Below, piece by piece: positions 34,342-43,504 of a stretch of DNA of 64,000 bases (position 1 is its first letter; the number at the start of each line of letters is the position of its first letter). Below the pieces are notes generated by a model, which saw only the letters and a list, made by a program, of their open reading frames with translations, was not told the origin of the DNA and did not search any database. This stretch comes from CAWGJF01 sp963715745 (GTDB lineage: Bacteria; Bacteroidota; Ignavibacteria; Ignavibacteriales; Ignavibacteriaceae). The DNA is taken from NCBI GenBank assembly GCA_963715745.1, contig OY970271.1, positions 2,170,001 to 2,234,000 of the forward strand. The letters run 5' to 3'. Made by a program: the position numbers and the translations under genes.

Positions 34342-34851
34342 ATGAAATATATTCTAATACTGCTACTTTTTATATTTTCAGTTCCCATTTTTTCGCAGGA
34401 AGAAAATTACCAGCTTGGTTTAAATCAAAATCAAAGATTTAATAGCCAGGGTGCTTTATTTGATTATTCAGATCCAAGCGGATTAAATATCAAAGTATCA
34501 GTCTGGGGCTATGTAAAATACCCCGGTAGATATGTTATCCCTATCGGTAGTGATATAAATGATCTTATTTCATACGCAGGTGGAATTTCTGATGATTCAA
34601 ACCTGGATGATATTCGTTTATACCGGGTTGAAAAAGATTCAAGCCAGAAACTTTATAAGTTTAATTACAATGATCTCTGGTGGAATGAAAATCTGGAACA
34701 TAAACTTAATCTTGACAAAATTAAAGCCGGAGATATTCTTATTATTCCGGGAAAACCAAGATTGTATCTAGAGAATTACATTTCACTTGCATTGGGAGTA
34801 GTTACAACCATAGTCTCAATAGCTACATTAATAATTACAATCAATAAATAG
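34342..34851 (+). CDS. SLBB-domain polysaccharide export protein (short Wza-like)
   Basis: From the ATG at 34342 it has a good signal peptide (MKYILILLLFIFSVPIFSQE) and 169 residues; an upstream in-frame ATG at 34282 would put a polar tail before it and is less likely. VSVWGYVKYPGRYVIPIGSD begins the SLBB beta-grasp domain (G-x-V-x-x-P-G), followed by DLISYAGGISDDSNL. A C-terminal hydrophobic segment (YISLALGVVTTIVSIATLII) could anchor it. The poly-export (PF02563) domain of full-length Wza is missing. It is followed after 8 bases by the Wzc gene, so the two probably work together in glycan export. Confidence 0.82.
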   Translation: MKYILILLLFIFSVPIFSQEENYQLGLNQNQRFNSQGALFDYSDPSGLNIKVSVWGYVKYPGRYVIPIGSDINDLISYAGGISDDSNLDDIRLYRVEKDSSQKLYKFNYNDLWWNENLEHKLNLDKIKAGDILIIPGKPRLYLENYISLALGVVTTIVSIATLIITINK

Positions 34852-34859
34852 AAAAAACT

Positions 34860-37109
34860 TTGGAAAACTTACCTAACGATATTATCAATTCACAAGAATC
34901 CAATACTTTAAAAGATTATATCCGTCTTATCCGAAACCATCTTGTTCCGGTTATCTTAATAACCATGGCTGGATTAATTATTGCAATAATTTATGCAATT
35001 AATGCAACCAATATTTACAGGGCCACGGCATCACTCAGGTTATCAAAACCGCAGGGCGGAAGTGTTTTGACTGCCCCGCTTATGCCGGAATTCCAGGAAT
35101 GGGGAAATGACAGGTTTATTGCAAATGAAATTGAGATTATGCAATCTTACAGAACACGGGAGAAAGTCGCCCGTGCATTGATTGACAGTTTCTTCCATAA
35201 TCCTGATAAAGATCAATATTATATTTTGCTTGAAGAAGAATCAAAGTTCAGCGGTAAAAAAAGAAATTTAAAATTACTGGCAGATCTCATTCAGGAATTA
35301 AGTGCAGTATCAATTGATCAGAAACGAGGACTTGATGTTGTTGAAATTTCTGCTCAGTCACCCTCGCCCTATGAAGCTGCGTTGATAGCTAATGTGTATT
35401 CGGAAGAGTATAGGAAATTAAATCTTGAAATGAACAGAAACCAGTTGACACTTGTTAAGAATTTTCTGGAGGAACAAAGAGATGAAAAGAATGCCGAATT
35501 AAATGCTGCAGAAGAAACTTTAAAAGAATTTCAGCAAAAAGGCGGAATTATTGCACTTGATGAGAGAGCAAATTCCCTGATAAATATACTTTCACAATTT
35601 GAAGCACAGGAGAGTGCTACAAAAGTTGATTTGATGGCTTCTGATAAAGTACTTGAGAATCTCAGAAATGAACTTGAAAAGCAGAATCCCCGGATGTCTG
35701 ATTATCTTCAATCACTTTCATCGCAAACATATATTAAAGCAATTCAGGATGAGATAGTTAAGCTTGAAATTAATAAACAGCTTGCTATATCGAAATCAAA
35801 TGAGGTAAAAGAGAATTCACCGGTAATCCAGGAATATGACAGGAAAATAGATGAGTTAAAAACACAACTCGATAAAGAGCTTCAAAAATTAAAAGCAGGG
35901 ATTTTTGCCAGCAGTCCTCAAGAAGTAAAGGAACTGACTCAAAAGATAATAGAAGAAGAAGTGAAAAATCAATCACTCCGTACTTCAGAAAAAGAGTTAA
36001 GACAAATTGTGAAAAGTTATGAGGCAAGGTTCAACGAGTTACCAAAAACTACCATTGAACTTGCAAGATTAAAAAGAAAAAGTGAATCGCTTGAAAAACT
36101 TTACCTGCTTGTTGAGCAGCGCTACCAGGAAGCATTAATTAATGAGCAGTCACAGCCTGGTAATGTTGTGATTATTGATGCGGCCCGTAAACCAACTCAT
36201 CCGGCAAAACCAAACAGGATGTTGATTATTTTAGTCGGACTCGTTTTTGGTGCAGGACTGGCAATCGGGTACGTATTTATTAAAAATTATTTTGACGATA
36301 CTGTTAAGACCCCGGATGATATAGAAAATAGAAATATTAATGTACTAGCATGGATTCCAAAAATAGAGGGGCTTGGTTTAACAGATTCAAAAGAGTTTCA
36401 GTTTATTGTTGCTAAAAGACCTGATTCTGTTCCGAGTGAAGCTTTCAGAGCCCTAAGGACAAGAATACTATTTTCAAGAGTGAACAAGGAAACCCTGAAA
36501 ACAATTTTAATTACTTCTTCTGCACCTCAGGAAGGAAAGAGCACAATTGCAATTAATCTTGCAGGAAGTTTTGCTTTATCAAACAAGAAAACTCTTATCC
36601 TGGACTGCGATTTAAGAAAGCCGTCTATGCATAAAGTTTTTAATTCTGATAGAGTTCCCGGGTTGATTGATTATCTGACAGGTAATGCATCCAAAGAAGA
36701 AATTGTTAAAACAAGTGATATTAAGAATCTGTACGCAATTACATCAGGAACTATTCCGCCAAATCCTGCTGAAATGCTGGATTCTAAAGAGATGAGAACT
36801 TTTCTAAATGAATTGCGTAATGAATATGATTTAGTGATTATTGACTCTCCACCTATTGTTGCTGTTGCCGACGCTGAAATTTTATCAAGCATGGTAGACG
36901 GAACTTTACTCACTGTCTCTTCAGAAACAACTGATGTTGAATTAATGATACGTTCGGTGGAACTGATCAGGAGAGAAAACACACAATTCCTTGGAACAGT
37001 ACTTAACAATTTCAGCTACAAGGGTGGATACGGATCTTATTACAAATATTATTATTACTATTCGTCTCCTGAATCAAAGAGAAATAAGAAAAAACAGGAA
37101 TTAGATTAA
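34860..37109 (+). CDS. wzc: Wzc-type polysaccharide co-polymerase / BY-kinase
   Basis: 749 residues. The N-terminal Wzz domain has transmembrane helices at ~33-53 and ~456-474 enclosing a long periplasmic coiled coil (residues ~200-400). The cytoplasmic kinase domain has Walker A APQEGKSTIAINL (from ~555), Walker A' TLILDCDLRKPS and Walker B LVIIDSPPI, the three hallmarks of bacterial tyrosine kinases. The C-terminus has nine Tyr in the YKGGYGSYYKYYYYY cluster, the autophosphorylation tail. Start is the TTG at 34860; the frame closes upstream at a TAA and the next Met lies inside the first helix. It controls chain length and export. No cognate phosphatase gene is nearby. Confidence 0.93.
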   Translation: MENLPNDIINSQESNTLKDYIRLIRNHLVPVILITMAGLIIAIIYAINATNIYRATASLRLSKPQGGSVLTAPLMPEFQEWGNDRFIANEIEIMQSYRTREKVARALIDSFFHNPDKDQYYILLEEESKFSGKKRNLKLLADLIQELSAVSIDQKRGLDVVEISAQSPSPYEAALIANVYSEEYRKLNLEMNRNQLTLVKNFLEEQRDEKNAELNAAEETLKEFQQKGGIIALDERANSLINILSQFEAQESATKVDLMASDKVLENLRNELEKQNPRMSDYLQSLSSQTYIKAIQDEIVKLEINKQLAISKSNEVKENSPVIQEYDRKIDELKTQLDKELQKLKAGIFASSPQEVKELTQKIIEEEVKNQSLRTSEKELRQIVKSYEARFNELPKTTIELARLKRKSESLEKLYLLVEQRYQEALINEQSQPGNVVIIDAARKPTHPAKPNRMLIILVGLVFGAGLAIGYVFIKNYFDDTVKTPDDIENRNINVLAWIPKIEGLGLTDSKEFQFIVAKRPDSVPSEAFRALRTRILFSRVNKETLKTILITSSAPQEGKSTIAINLAGSFALSNKKTLILDCDLRKPSMHKVFNSDRVPGLIDYLTGNASKEEIVKTSDIKNLYAITSGTIPPNPAEMLDSKEMRTFLNELRNEYDLVIIDSPPIVAVADAEILSSMVDGTLLTVSSETTDVELMIRSVELIRRENTQFLGTVLNNFSYKGGYGSYYKYYYYYSSPESKRNKKKQELD

Positions 37110-37112
37110 TAC

Positions 37113-38249
37113 TTACATTAAGAAAGAAAGTAGAATTCCTGCAGCTACAGCACTTCCTATAACTCCGGCAACATTTGGGGCCATTGCATGCATCAGTAAG
37201 TAATTTGAAGAGTCTTCCTTCATTCCCATCATATGAACAACTCGGGCGCTATCAGGAACCGCGGAAACTCCTGCTGCTCCAATCATAGGATTGATTTTGT
37301 TCTCGTGCTTTAAAAATATGTTCATCACTCTAGCAAACATTACTCCACCGGCAGTTGCAACAGCAAAAGATATAGCTCCAAGGACAAAAATAAGTATTGA
37401 TTTTGGAGTTAAGAATATTGTTGCCTGAGTTGAAGCCCCAACAGTAACGCCGAGTAAAATTGTTACAATATCAATCAATGAAGAACGCGCAGTGTCAGAA
37501 AGTCTTTTTGTTACACCACTTTCTTTTAACAAATTACCGAAAAATAACATTCCAAGAAGTGGTAATGCTCCCGGCGAAATGAATGTCGTAAGAATAAAAC
37601 CAATAACCGGGAAAAGAATTTTTTCAAGTCGTGAAACCGAACGGGGCGGTTTCATTTTTATAAGACGTTCTTTTTTTGTTGTAAACAGTTTTATAATAGG
37701 AGGTTGAATTACAGGAACTAAAGCCATATAAGAATATGCTGCAATTGCAATAGGCCCGATCAGCTCAGGTGCTAATCTTGATGAAAGAAAAATTGCCGTT
37801 GGTCCATCTGCACCACCGATTATTCCAATTGCTGCTGCCTGATCCATTGAGAAGCCTAATGTAAGCGCACCAAGCAGTGTTGCAAATATTCCTACCTGAG
37901 CAGCCGCACCAAGTAACATAAGTTTTGGATTTGAAAGTAGTGCAGAAAAATCTGTCATTGCTCCTATTCCAAGGAAGATGAGTGGCGGATAAATTCCTTT
38001 TAGCACTCCAAAATATAAAAAGTTAAGAACGCTTCCGTCTTCATAAATTCCTAGTTGAAGTCCTGCACTTTCAAAAAATGGAATGTTTCCAATTATTATT
38101 CCGAATCCAATTGGAATTAAAAGTAGAGGTTCATATTCTTTTTTAATAGCCAGGTAAATAAAGATAAGCCCAACAAGTATCATTACAACGTGACCAATGG
38201 TTACATTTGCAAATCCGGTAAAATCAAAAAACTTCTGCAAACCTTCCAT
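37113..38249 (-). CDS. mmdB: Na+-translocating decarboxylase beta subunit
   Basis: 378 residues, about ten hydrophobic segments. GGADGPTAIFLSSRLAPEL holds the conserved Asp and G-A-D-G-P-T loop that couples decarboxylation to Na+ transport in the OadB/MmdB/GcdB family. The C-terminus has MIGAAGVSAVPDSARVVHMM and HAMAPNVAGVIGSAVAAG, also highly conserved. It pumps Na+ outward while releasing CO2 from carboxybiotin. It is the last gene of the operon, adjoining the biotin carrier gene with a one-base overlap, and converges on wzc with only 3 bases between. Confidence 0.95.
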   Translation of the reverse strand: MEGLQKFFDFTGFANVTIGHVVMILVGLIFIYLAIKKEYEPLLLIPIGFGIIIGNIPFFESAGLQLGIYEDGSVLNFLYFGVLKGIYPPLIFLGIGAMTDFSALLSNPKLMLLGAAAQVGIFATLLGALTLGFSMDQAAAIGIIGGADGPTAIFLSSRLAPELIGPIAIAAYSYMALVPVIQPPIIKLFTTKKERLIKMKPPRSVSRLEKILFPVIGFILTTFISPGALPLLGMLFFGNLLKESGVTKRLSDTARSSLIDIVTILLGVTVGASTQATIFLTPKSILIFVLGAISFAVATAGGVMFARVMNIFLKHENKINPMIGAAGVSAVPDSARVVHMMGMKEDSSNYLLMHAMAPNVAGVIGSAVAAGILLSFLM

Positions 38250-38686
38250 TATTTACCCCCGATTTCTACTAGCACATCTCCTTCTAAAACGGAATCACCT
38301 TGCTTTATTTTTACGGAAACAATTTTACCTTCACGGTCAGCATTTATGTTGTTTTCCATTTTCATAGCTTCCATTACAAGCAGTTTGTCACCAATTTTAA
38401 CTTCATCGCCTTCTTTGGCTTTCACTTCAATTATTACTCCCGGCAAGGGGGCTTTTATTAATCCTGCTGCTGCTTTGGCTGATGGCTTATTGGTTTTTAC
38501 TGTGGCCGATTCCTGTGGTTCGAATTGCTTGCGTACAAGCTTTGGAGTTTTGGTTGATTTGACTTCCTGCTGTATTTCAACCTTATAAGTTGAACCATTA
38601 ACATCAATTTCTGCAAAGTTTTCTTCGATGTTGAGTATTTCAACATCGTAGTTGTTTCCCTGGATTGTAAATTTAAATTTTTTCAT
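38249..38686 (-). CDS. mmdC: Biotin carboxyl carrier subunit of methylmalonyl-CoA decarboxylase
   Basis: 145 residues. The C-terminal biotinyl domain has the invariant EAMKMENN with the biotinylated Lys109, preceded by LIKAPLPGVIIEV. The N-terminal ~45 residues (KFKFTIQGNNYDVEI) form the small docking domain, joined by a Lys/Pro/Ala/Thr-rich linker (residues ~55-75). It shuttles the carboxyl group from the alpha subunit to the beta subunit at the membrane. It lies between the delta and beta subunit genes, 4 bases from the former. Confidence 0.95.
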   Translation of the reverse strand: MKKFKFTIQGNNYDVEILNIEENFAEIDVNGSTYKVEIQQEVKSTKTPKLVRKQFEPQESATVKTNKPSAKAAAGLIKAPLPGVIIEVKAKEGDEVKIGDKLLVMEAMKMENNINADREGKIVSVKIKQGDSVLEGDVLVEIGGK

Positions 38687-38690
38687 AGCT

Positions 38691-39134
38691 TTATTTTCTC
38701 CTGGGATATTCTCTTAAGCCATAGATTTTTGAACTCCACGGCGAATATGATTTCTGAACTTTTTTTATTGTGAGGACAGTATTTTCAAAATCATGAACTT
38801 CTTCAAAATGAAGAAAGAGTGCCATACCTATAGCAGCATTAATTTCACCACTCATGGATAATTGGTCTTTTGATAGATCAGATTTTGCACCTGATTTTTT
38901 TAATCGGAGTTTCTGACGCATCATCAAAAATTTTGTGATGTTGGCGAAGAAGAGGTAGAGAAGCATTAGTGCAATGAATACTACAACATATCCAATTACT
39001 GAAATAAACAGTCCATCACTATTACCAATTTTGGAAAAATCAAATGTCACATTCTCAAGTGATTTTGAATTTTCAACAGTAACCCGGATTGTATCTGAAA
39101 CTGTTTTTAAAGTATCCAATAATTGCTCAGTCAT
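38691..39134 (-). CDS. mmdD: OadG-family (delta/gamma) subunit
   Basis: 147 residues with one transmembrane segment (FISVIGYVVVFIALMLLYLF, ~44-63), preceded by a periplasmic ~40 residues and followed by a cytoplasmic tail. The conserved tail block is SGEINAAIGMALFLHFEEVH then SPWSSKIYGLREYPRR. OadG/MmdD-type subunits stabilise the complex and bridge the soluble carboxyltransferase to the membrane pump. The order alpha-delta-gamma-beta matches classic methylmalonyl-CoA decarboxylase operons. Confidence 0.88.
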   Translation of the reverse strand: MTEQLLDTLKTVSDTIRVTVENSKSLENVTFDFSKIGNSDGLFISVIGYVVVFIALMLLYLFFANITKFLMMRQKLRLKKSGAKSDLSKDQLSMSGEINAAIGMALFLHFEEVHDFENTVLTIKKVQKSYSPWSSKIYGLREYPRRK

Positions 39135-39137
39135 ATT

Positions 39138-40697
39138 TTATAACGGAATATTTGAATGTTTCTTGGGAGGATTAATATCTTTTTTTGTCGCAAGCATTTG
39201 CAGTGCCCGAATAATTCTAAATCTTGTATTTCTTGGTTCAATCACATCGTCAATGTATCCATATTTTGCTGCGACATAAGGCGTTGCAAATTTGTTTTTG
39301 TATTCCTCTTCTTTTTCCTGAAGGAATTTTATTCTTTCCTCAATATTTTCAATTGACTGCATCTGTTTATAATGAAGAATTTCAATTGCACCTTTCGGTC
39401 CCATCACAGCGATCTCTGCTCCTGGCCAGGCATAATTGATATCTCCGCGTAAATGCTTTGAGCTCATTACATCGTATGCACCACCATAAGCCTTGCGAAG
39501 AATAACTGTAATTTTCGGAACGGTGGCTTCCCCGTATGCAAAAAGAAGTTTTGCACCGTGGGAAATTATTCCCTGGTATTCCTGTGCTGTACCTGGTAAA
39601 AATCCGGGAACATCAACAAAAGTTATTATCGGGATATTAAAAGCGTCGCAAAATCTTACAAACCTTGCTGCTTTTCGTGAGGCATTAATGTCAAGAACTC
39701 CGGCCAGATAATTTGGCTGGTTTGCAACTATACCTACAGATATTCCATTAAACTTTGCAAAACCAGTTATGATATTTGCTGCATAGCTTCGCTGTACTTC
39801 CAGGAACTCCCCGTAATCTACCACAGCATGAATAACATCTTTAACATCGTAAGGTTTATTTGGGTTTTCTGGAATTATTTCATTTAGTGAATCCTCAAGC
39901 CTGTCAATTGGATCATCACTATTTGATATTGGAGGATCTTCAAGGTTATTCTGCGGCAGATATGAAATAAGTTTTCTAATAATAGAAATTCCTTCATGTT
40001 CATCGTTAGCAACAAAATGTGCAACCCCTGATTTACTTGCATGAACATGTGCTCCGCCAAGTTCCTGTTGAGTCACATCTTCTCCGGTTACAGTTTTTAC
40101 CACTTTAGGCCCGGTAACAAACATGTAACTCGTGTCTTCAGTCATTAAAATAAAATCTGTGAGAGCAGGGGAGTAAACAGCACCACCAGCACAGGGACCA
40201 AATATTGCCGAGATTTGCGGTATAACTCCTGACGCAAGGATATTTCGTTCAAAAATATCTGCATATCCGCCAAGACTTTTTACACCTTCCTGGATACGTG
40301 CACCACCACTATCGTTTATTCCGATTATTGGTGCTCCAACTTTCATTGCTTTGTCCATAATTTTACAAATTTTCTGAGCATACATTTCAGAAAGTGAGCC
40401 TCCAAAAACTGTAAAATCCTGAGAGAAGACATAAACTAATCTGCCATCTATTGTTCCGTAGCCGGTTACTACGCCATCAGAAAGGTAAGCTTCTTTATCG
40501 AGTCCGAAGTCAATACTTCTGTGTGAAACGAACATATCGAATTCTTCAAAACTTCCTTCATCAAGTAAAAGATCCAGGCGTTCACGTGCAGTTAATTTTC
40601 CTTTTTTATGTTGTGCATCAATACGTTTTTCGCCACCGCCAAGTTTTGCTTCCTGACGAAGATCCATCAACTCTTTTATTTTATTTGTTGTAGACAT
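39138..40697 (-). CDS. mmdA: Methylmalonyl-CoA decarboxylase alpha subunit (acyl-CoA carboxyltransferase)
   Basis: 519 residues, the expected length for MmdA/PccB-type carboxyltransferases with two crotonase-like halves. The first has GINDSGGARIQEGVKSLGGY and FGPCAGGAVYSPALTDF, the second FVDVPGFLPGTAQEYQGII and ILRKAYGGAYDVMSSKHL, forming the acyl-CoA and biotin pockets. It moves the carboxyl group of (S)-methylmalonyl-CoA onto biotin, leaving propionyl-CoA. Sequence alone would also fit propionyl-CoA carboxylase, but the linked membrane subunits and absence of a biotin carboxylase gene support the sodium-pumping decarboxylase. Confidence 0.93.
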   Translation of the reverse strand: MSTTNKIKELMDLRQEAKLGGGEKRIDAQHKKGKLTARERLDLLLDEGSFEEFDMFVSHRSIDFGLDKEAYLSDGVVTGYGTIDGRLVYVFSQDFTVFGGSLSEMYAQKICKIMDKAMKVGAPIIGINDSGGARIQEGVKSLGGYADIFERNILASGVIPQISAIFGPCAGGAVYSPALTDFILMTEDTSYMFVTGPKVVKTVTGEDVTQQELGGAHVHASKSGVAHFVANDEHEGISIIRKLISYLPQNNLEDPPISNSDDPIDRLEDSLNEIIPENPNKPYDVKDVIHAVVDYGEFLEVQRSYAANIITGFAKFNGISVGIVANQPNYLAGVLDINASRKAARFVRFCDAFNIPIITFVDVPGFLPGTAQEYQGIISHGAKLLFAYGEATVPKITVILRKAYGGAYDVMSSKHLRGDINYAWPGAEIAVMGPKGAIEILHYKQMQSIENIEERIKFLQEKEEEYKNKFATPYVAAKYGYIDDVIEPRNTRFRIIRALQMLATKKDINPPKKHSNIPL

Positions 40698-40729
40698 AAA
40701 CTTTTCCGTTTAATTAAATTTCCAAAATA

Positions 40730-41149
40730 TTATTCAGCTTTTTCACAAAGTTCTGTTAGCACTCCAAAAGTAGATTTAGGATGCAGAAAAGCTATGTTTA
40801 ATCCTTCCGCACCTTTTCTTGAAACTTCATCGATCAACTTTATGTTTTTATCTTTTAATTCCTTTATAGATTCATCAAGATTTTTTGCAGCAAATGCTAT
40901 GTGATGAATTCCTTCTCCGCGCTTTTCAATAAATTTACCTATTGGTCCATCTGTCTCTGTGGATTCGAGAAGTTCTATTTTAGTATCGCCTATTTTGAAG
41001 AAAGCAGTTTTAACTTTCTGATTTTTAACTTCTTCAATTGCATAACATTTTAAACCAAGAATTTCTTCATAATATTTTATTGCATCATCTAAATTTTTAA
41101 CAGCAATACCGATGTGTTCAATGTGTGATAATTCCAATTTAAACTCCAA
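40730..41149 (-). CDS. mce: Methylmalonyl-CoA epimerase
   Basis: 139 residues of the vicinal-oxygen-chelate fold, starting ELSHIEHIGIAVKNLDDAIK (metal-binding His). The second module has GEGIHHIAFAAKNLDESIKE and the third metal ligand region TKIELLEST. It interconverts (S)- and (R)-methylmalonyl-CoA, connecting the mutase (encoded 30 bases upstream) with the decarboxylase alpha subunit (33 bases downstream). The length and motifs are standard. Confidence 0.95.
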   Translation of the reverse strand: MEFKLELSHIEHIGIAVKNLDDAIKYYEEILGLKCYAIEEVKNQKVKTAFFKIGDTKIELLESTETDGPIGKFIEKRGEGIHHIAFAAKNLDESIKELKDKNIKLIDEVSRKGAEGLNIAFLHPKSTFGVLTELCEKAE

Positions 41150-41179
41150 TTGCTTTAATTATACATTCTAAATTTTACA

Positions 41180-42856
41180 TTAAATGACCACATGCTCTTT
41201 GTACTCTCCGAAAACTTCACGCATCGTATTACAAATTTCACCAATGCTTGCATAAGATTTAACTGCTTCAACAATGTAAGGCATTAAATTATCATTTCCC
41301 TCAGCAGCTTTTTTCAATTCAGAAAGTGATTTATCTACAAGTTTTCGGTTTCGTTCGGATTTTATTTTTTTCAGGAATGCCAATTGATCTTCCTGAACTT
41401 TTATATCAATCTTTAATAAATCTTTGTGTTCAGATTCTTCAACTCTATATTTATTTACTCCAACTACAATCCTCTCATTTGCTTCTAACTCCATTTCAAA
41501 TCTATATGCTGCTTTTTGAATTTCATTCTGTACAAATCCGACTTCAATTGCAGTAGCCATTCCTCCTATATCATCAATCTTCTTAATATATTCTTCAGCT
41601 TCTTTTTCAATCTGGTCAGTCATTGCTTCCACATAATAAGAACCGGCAAGCGGATCAATTGTATTTGTAATCCCGCTTTCTTCTGCTACAATCTGCTGCG
41701 TTCTTAATGCAACCCTGACTGATTCCTCGGTTGGTAAGGCAAGTGCTTCATCACGAGAGTTTGTGTGAAGACTTTGCGTTCCGCCAAGTACTGCAGCAAG
41801 GGTTTGAATTGTAACACGAACAATATTGTTGTCAACTTGTTGGGCAGTTAAAGTAGAGCCGGCAGTTTGTGAATGGAATCTTAACATCATAGAACGCGGA
41901 TTAGTTGTTTTAAATCTTTCTTTCATTATTCTTGCCCAGAGTCTTCTGGCAGCTCTGAATTTTGAAACTTCTTCAAGAAGTTCATTATGTGAGTTAAAGA
42001 AGAATGAAAGTCGTTGTGCAAAGGAGTCAATTTCCAATCCTGCTTTAAGTGCTGCATCAACATAAGCTATTCCATTTGCTAGAGTGAATCCAACTTCTTG
42101 TGCAGCAGTTGAACCGGCTTCCCGAATGTGATAACCCGAAATTGAAATTGTGTTCCATTTGGGAACTTCCTTTGCACAGAATTCAAAAATATTAGTAATC
42201 AATCTCATAGAAGGTTTCGGAGGATAAATGTAAGTTCCTCTTGCGATATATTCTTTTAAAATATCATTCTGAATTGTTCCGCTTATTTTATCTCTTGAAA
42301 CGCCTTGCTTTTCAGCTACCGCAATGTACATAGCCAGCAAAACTGAAGCTGGTGCATTTATGGTCATTGAAGTAGAAACTTTATCCAAAGGAATTTTATC
42401 GAAAAGAATTTCCATATCAGCAAGAGTATCAATCGCAACACCTACTTTTCCTACTTCACCAAATGCAATCGGATCATCACTATCATATCCTATCTGAGTC
42501 GGCAAATCAAAAGCAACAGATAATCCCATCTGTCCCTGATCAAGCAAATAACGGTATCTTTCGTTAGATTCTTTTGCCGTACCAAAACCGGCATATTGTC
42601 TCATCGTCCAGTATTTTCCCCGATACATTGTGGGTTGTATCCCGCGTGTAAAAGGATACTCACCCGGATAACCAAGCGATTCTTTATAATTATTTTTTAT
42701 ATCGAATTGAGTGTATAATTCTTTTACCAGAGTAAACGATATTGTGGTAAAATCTGGTTTCCGTTCATTATATTTTTCTTTAAACTTTTGATAGGTATTG
42801 TTCTTCCAGGCAAGATAATCTTCAAATGCTGAATGATTTTGTTTTTGATCTTTCAA
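41180..42856 (-). CDS. Methylmalonyl-CoA mutase catalytic subunit (no B12 domain)
   Basis: 558 residues covering only the substrate-binding TIM barrel: GIQPTMYRGKYWTMRQYAGF, FDLPTQIGYDSDDPI, SISGYHIREAGSTAAQE, RMMLRFHSQTAG-type core (here SMMLRFHSQTAGSTLTAQQV) and LGGTQSLHTNSRDEAL. The adenosylcobalamin-binding domain with the DxHxxG motif is missing, so a separate small subunit must be encoded elsewhere. It rearranges succinyl-CoA to (R)-methylmalonyl-CoA. Start is TTG at 42856, 6 bases after an AAGGAG site; an ATG at 42861 is out of frame and closes after one codon. It is the first gene of the mutase-epimerase-decarboxylase operon. Confidence 0.93.
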   Translation of the reverse strand: MKDQKQNHSAFEDYLAWKNNTYQKFKEKYNERKPDFTTISFTLVKELYTQFDIKNNYKESLGYPGEYPFTRGIQPTMYRGKYWTMRQYAGFGTAKESNERYRYLLDQGQMGLSVAFDLPTQIGYDSDDPIAFGEVGKVGVAIDTLADMEILFDKIPLDKVSTSMTINAPASVLLAMYIAVAEKQGVSRDKISGTIQNDILKEYIARGTYIYPPKPSMRLITNIFEFCAKEVPKWNTISISGYHIREAGSTAAQEVGFTLANGIAYVDAALKAGLEIDSFAQRLSFFFNSHNELLEEVSKFRAARRLWARIMKERFKTTNPRSMMLRFHSQTAGSTLTAQQVDNNIVRVTIQTLAAVLGGTQSLHTNSRDEALALPTEESVRVALRTQQIVAEESGITNTIDPLAGSYYVEAMTDQIEKEAEEYIKKIDDIGGMATAIEVGFVQNEIQKAAYRFEMELEANERIVVGVNKYRVEESEHKDLLKIDIKVQEDQLAFLKKIKSERNRKLVDKSLSELKKAAEGNDNLMPYIVEAVKSYASIGEICNTMREVFGEYKEHVVI

Positions 42857-43174
42857 TTCATTCTCCTTTTCAAAATAAATACTTCCTATAGAATGATTGC
42901 TATAAGTAAATTTATAAGTAGTATTTCTTTATATCAAATGTGAACGTTGACAAACTAAGTGCCACCTTAATTTAACTTCCATACTTCGATTAAATTAAAT
43001 AGTGGTAATTATTTTGTTCTCAAACCATCATTCAATTTTCAAAAAGTGGAAATAGTAAATTTCTTTCTTGCTTTAGAGAAGTATTAAGTTATTGTCAATT
43101 ACCAAGTTCGCAAAGATTTGCTTCTAATTAAAATTACATAATTGTAAATTAACTATTTGAACGTAAGCGTTTTC
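42857..43174. other. Spacer upstream of the methylmalonyl operon and tRNA promoter
   Basis: AT-rich, no gene. It contains an inverted repeat TAATTTAA / TTAAATTA (about 42969-42998) with a 14-base spacer, possibly an operator. No cobalamin riboswitch core could be recognised upstream of the mutase gene. Confidence 0.5.
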
Positions 43175-43203
43175 TTGCAAAATGAGAAGTGAATATCTAT
43201 ATT
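43175..43203 (+). promoter_or_regulatory. Sigma-70-like promoter for tRNA-Leu
   Basis: TTGCAA (43175-43180), a 17-base spacer and TATATT (43198-43203). Transcription would start near 43210, about 20 bases before the tRNA. Confidence 0.6.
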
Positions 43204-43229
43204 TGCAAGCTAAAATGCAGATTATTTCT

Positions 43230-43315
43230 GCCGGGGTGGCGGAATTGGTAGACGCACAGGACTTAAAATCCTGTGGGAATTTATTCCCGTGCCGGTTCGA
43301 GTCCGGCCCTCGGTA
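43230..43315 (+). tRNA. tRNA-Leu (UAA)
   Basis: 86-nt class II tRNA. The acceptor GCCGGGG pairs with CCTCGGT (G-U pairs at the end and at position 5). Anticodon stem CAGGA / TCCTG has loop CTTAAAA and anticodon TAA. A long variable arm (TGGGAATTTATTCCCGT region) and T-arm GCCGG-TTCGAGT-CCGGC are present. The discriminator is A and CCA is not encoded. Confidence 0.97.
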
Positions 43316-43388
43316 CGATAAATAATTTATAATGTATAATTTACAATTCATCATTATACATTCTTAATTATATATTGTTAATTAATTC

Positions 43389-43462
43389 GGGCTCTTAGCT
43401 CAGTTGGTTAGAGTGTCTGCTTGACGTGCAGAAGGTCATAGGTTCGAATCCTATAGAGCCCA
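43389..43462 (+). tRNA. tRNA-Val (GAC)
   Basis: 74-nt tRNA. Acceptor GGGCTCT / AGAGCCC, D-arm with AGTTGGTTAGAG, anticodon stem TCTGC / GCAGA with loop TTGACGT (anticodon GAC, Val), T-arm ATAGG-TTCGAAT-CCTAT. It follows tRNA-Leu by 73 bases and ends 4 bases before a terminator stem. Confidence 0.96.
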
Positions 43463-43466
43463 CAAC

Positions 43467-43490
43467 ATCGGAGCTTACTCCGATTTTTTT
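43467..43490 (+). terminator. Rho-independent terminator after tRNA-Val
   Basis: Perfect 7-bp stem ATCGGAG / CTCCGAT, loop CTTA, followed by seven T residues. It separates the tRNA pair from thrS, though thrS starts only 15 bases later and may be partly read through. Confidence 0.88.
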
Positions 43491-43504
43491 ATTAAGAATG
43501 AAAA

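Noticed and set aside
41180..43174. Cobalamin riboswitch upstream of the methylmalonyl-CoA mutase gene
   Set aside because: No B12-box-like GCCACTG core or expected structure was found in the upstream spacer.
43124..43354. Minus-strand 76-codon open frame (GPDSNRHGNKFPQDFKSC)
   Set aside because: It is the antisense of the tRNA-Leu gene, a well-known spurious translation.
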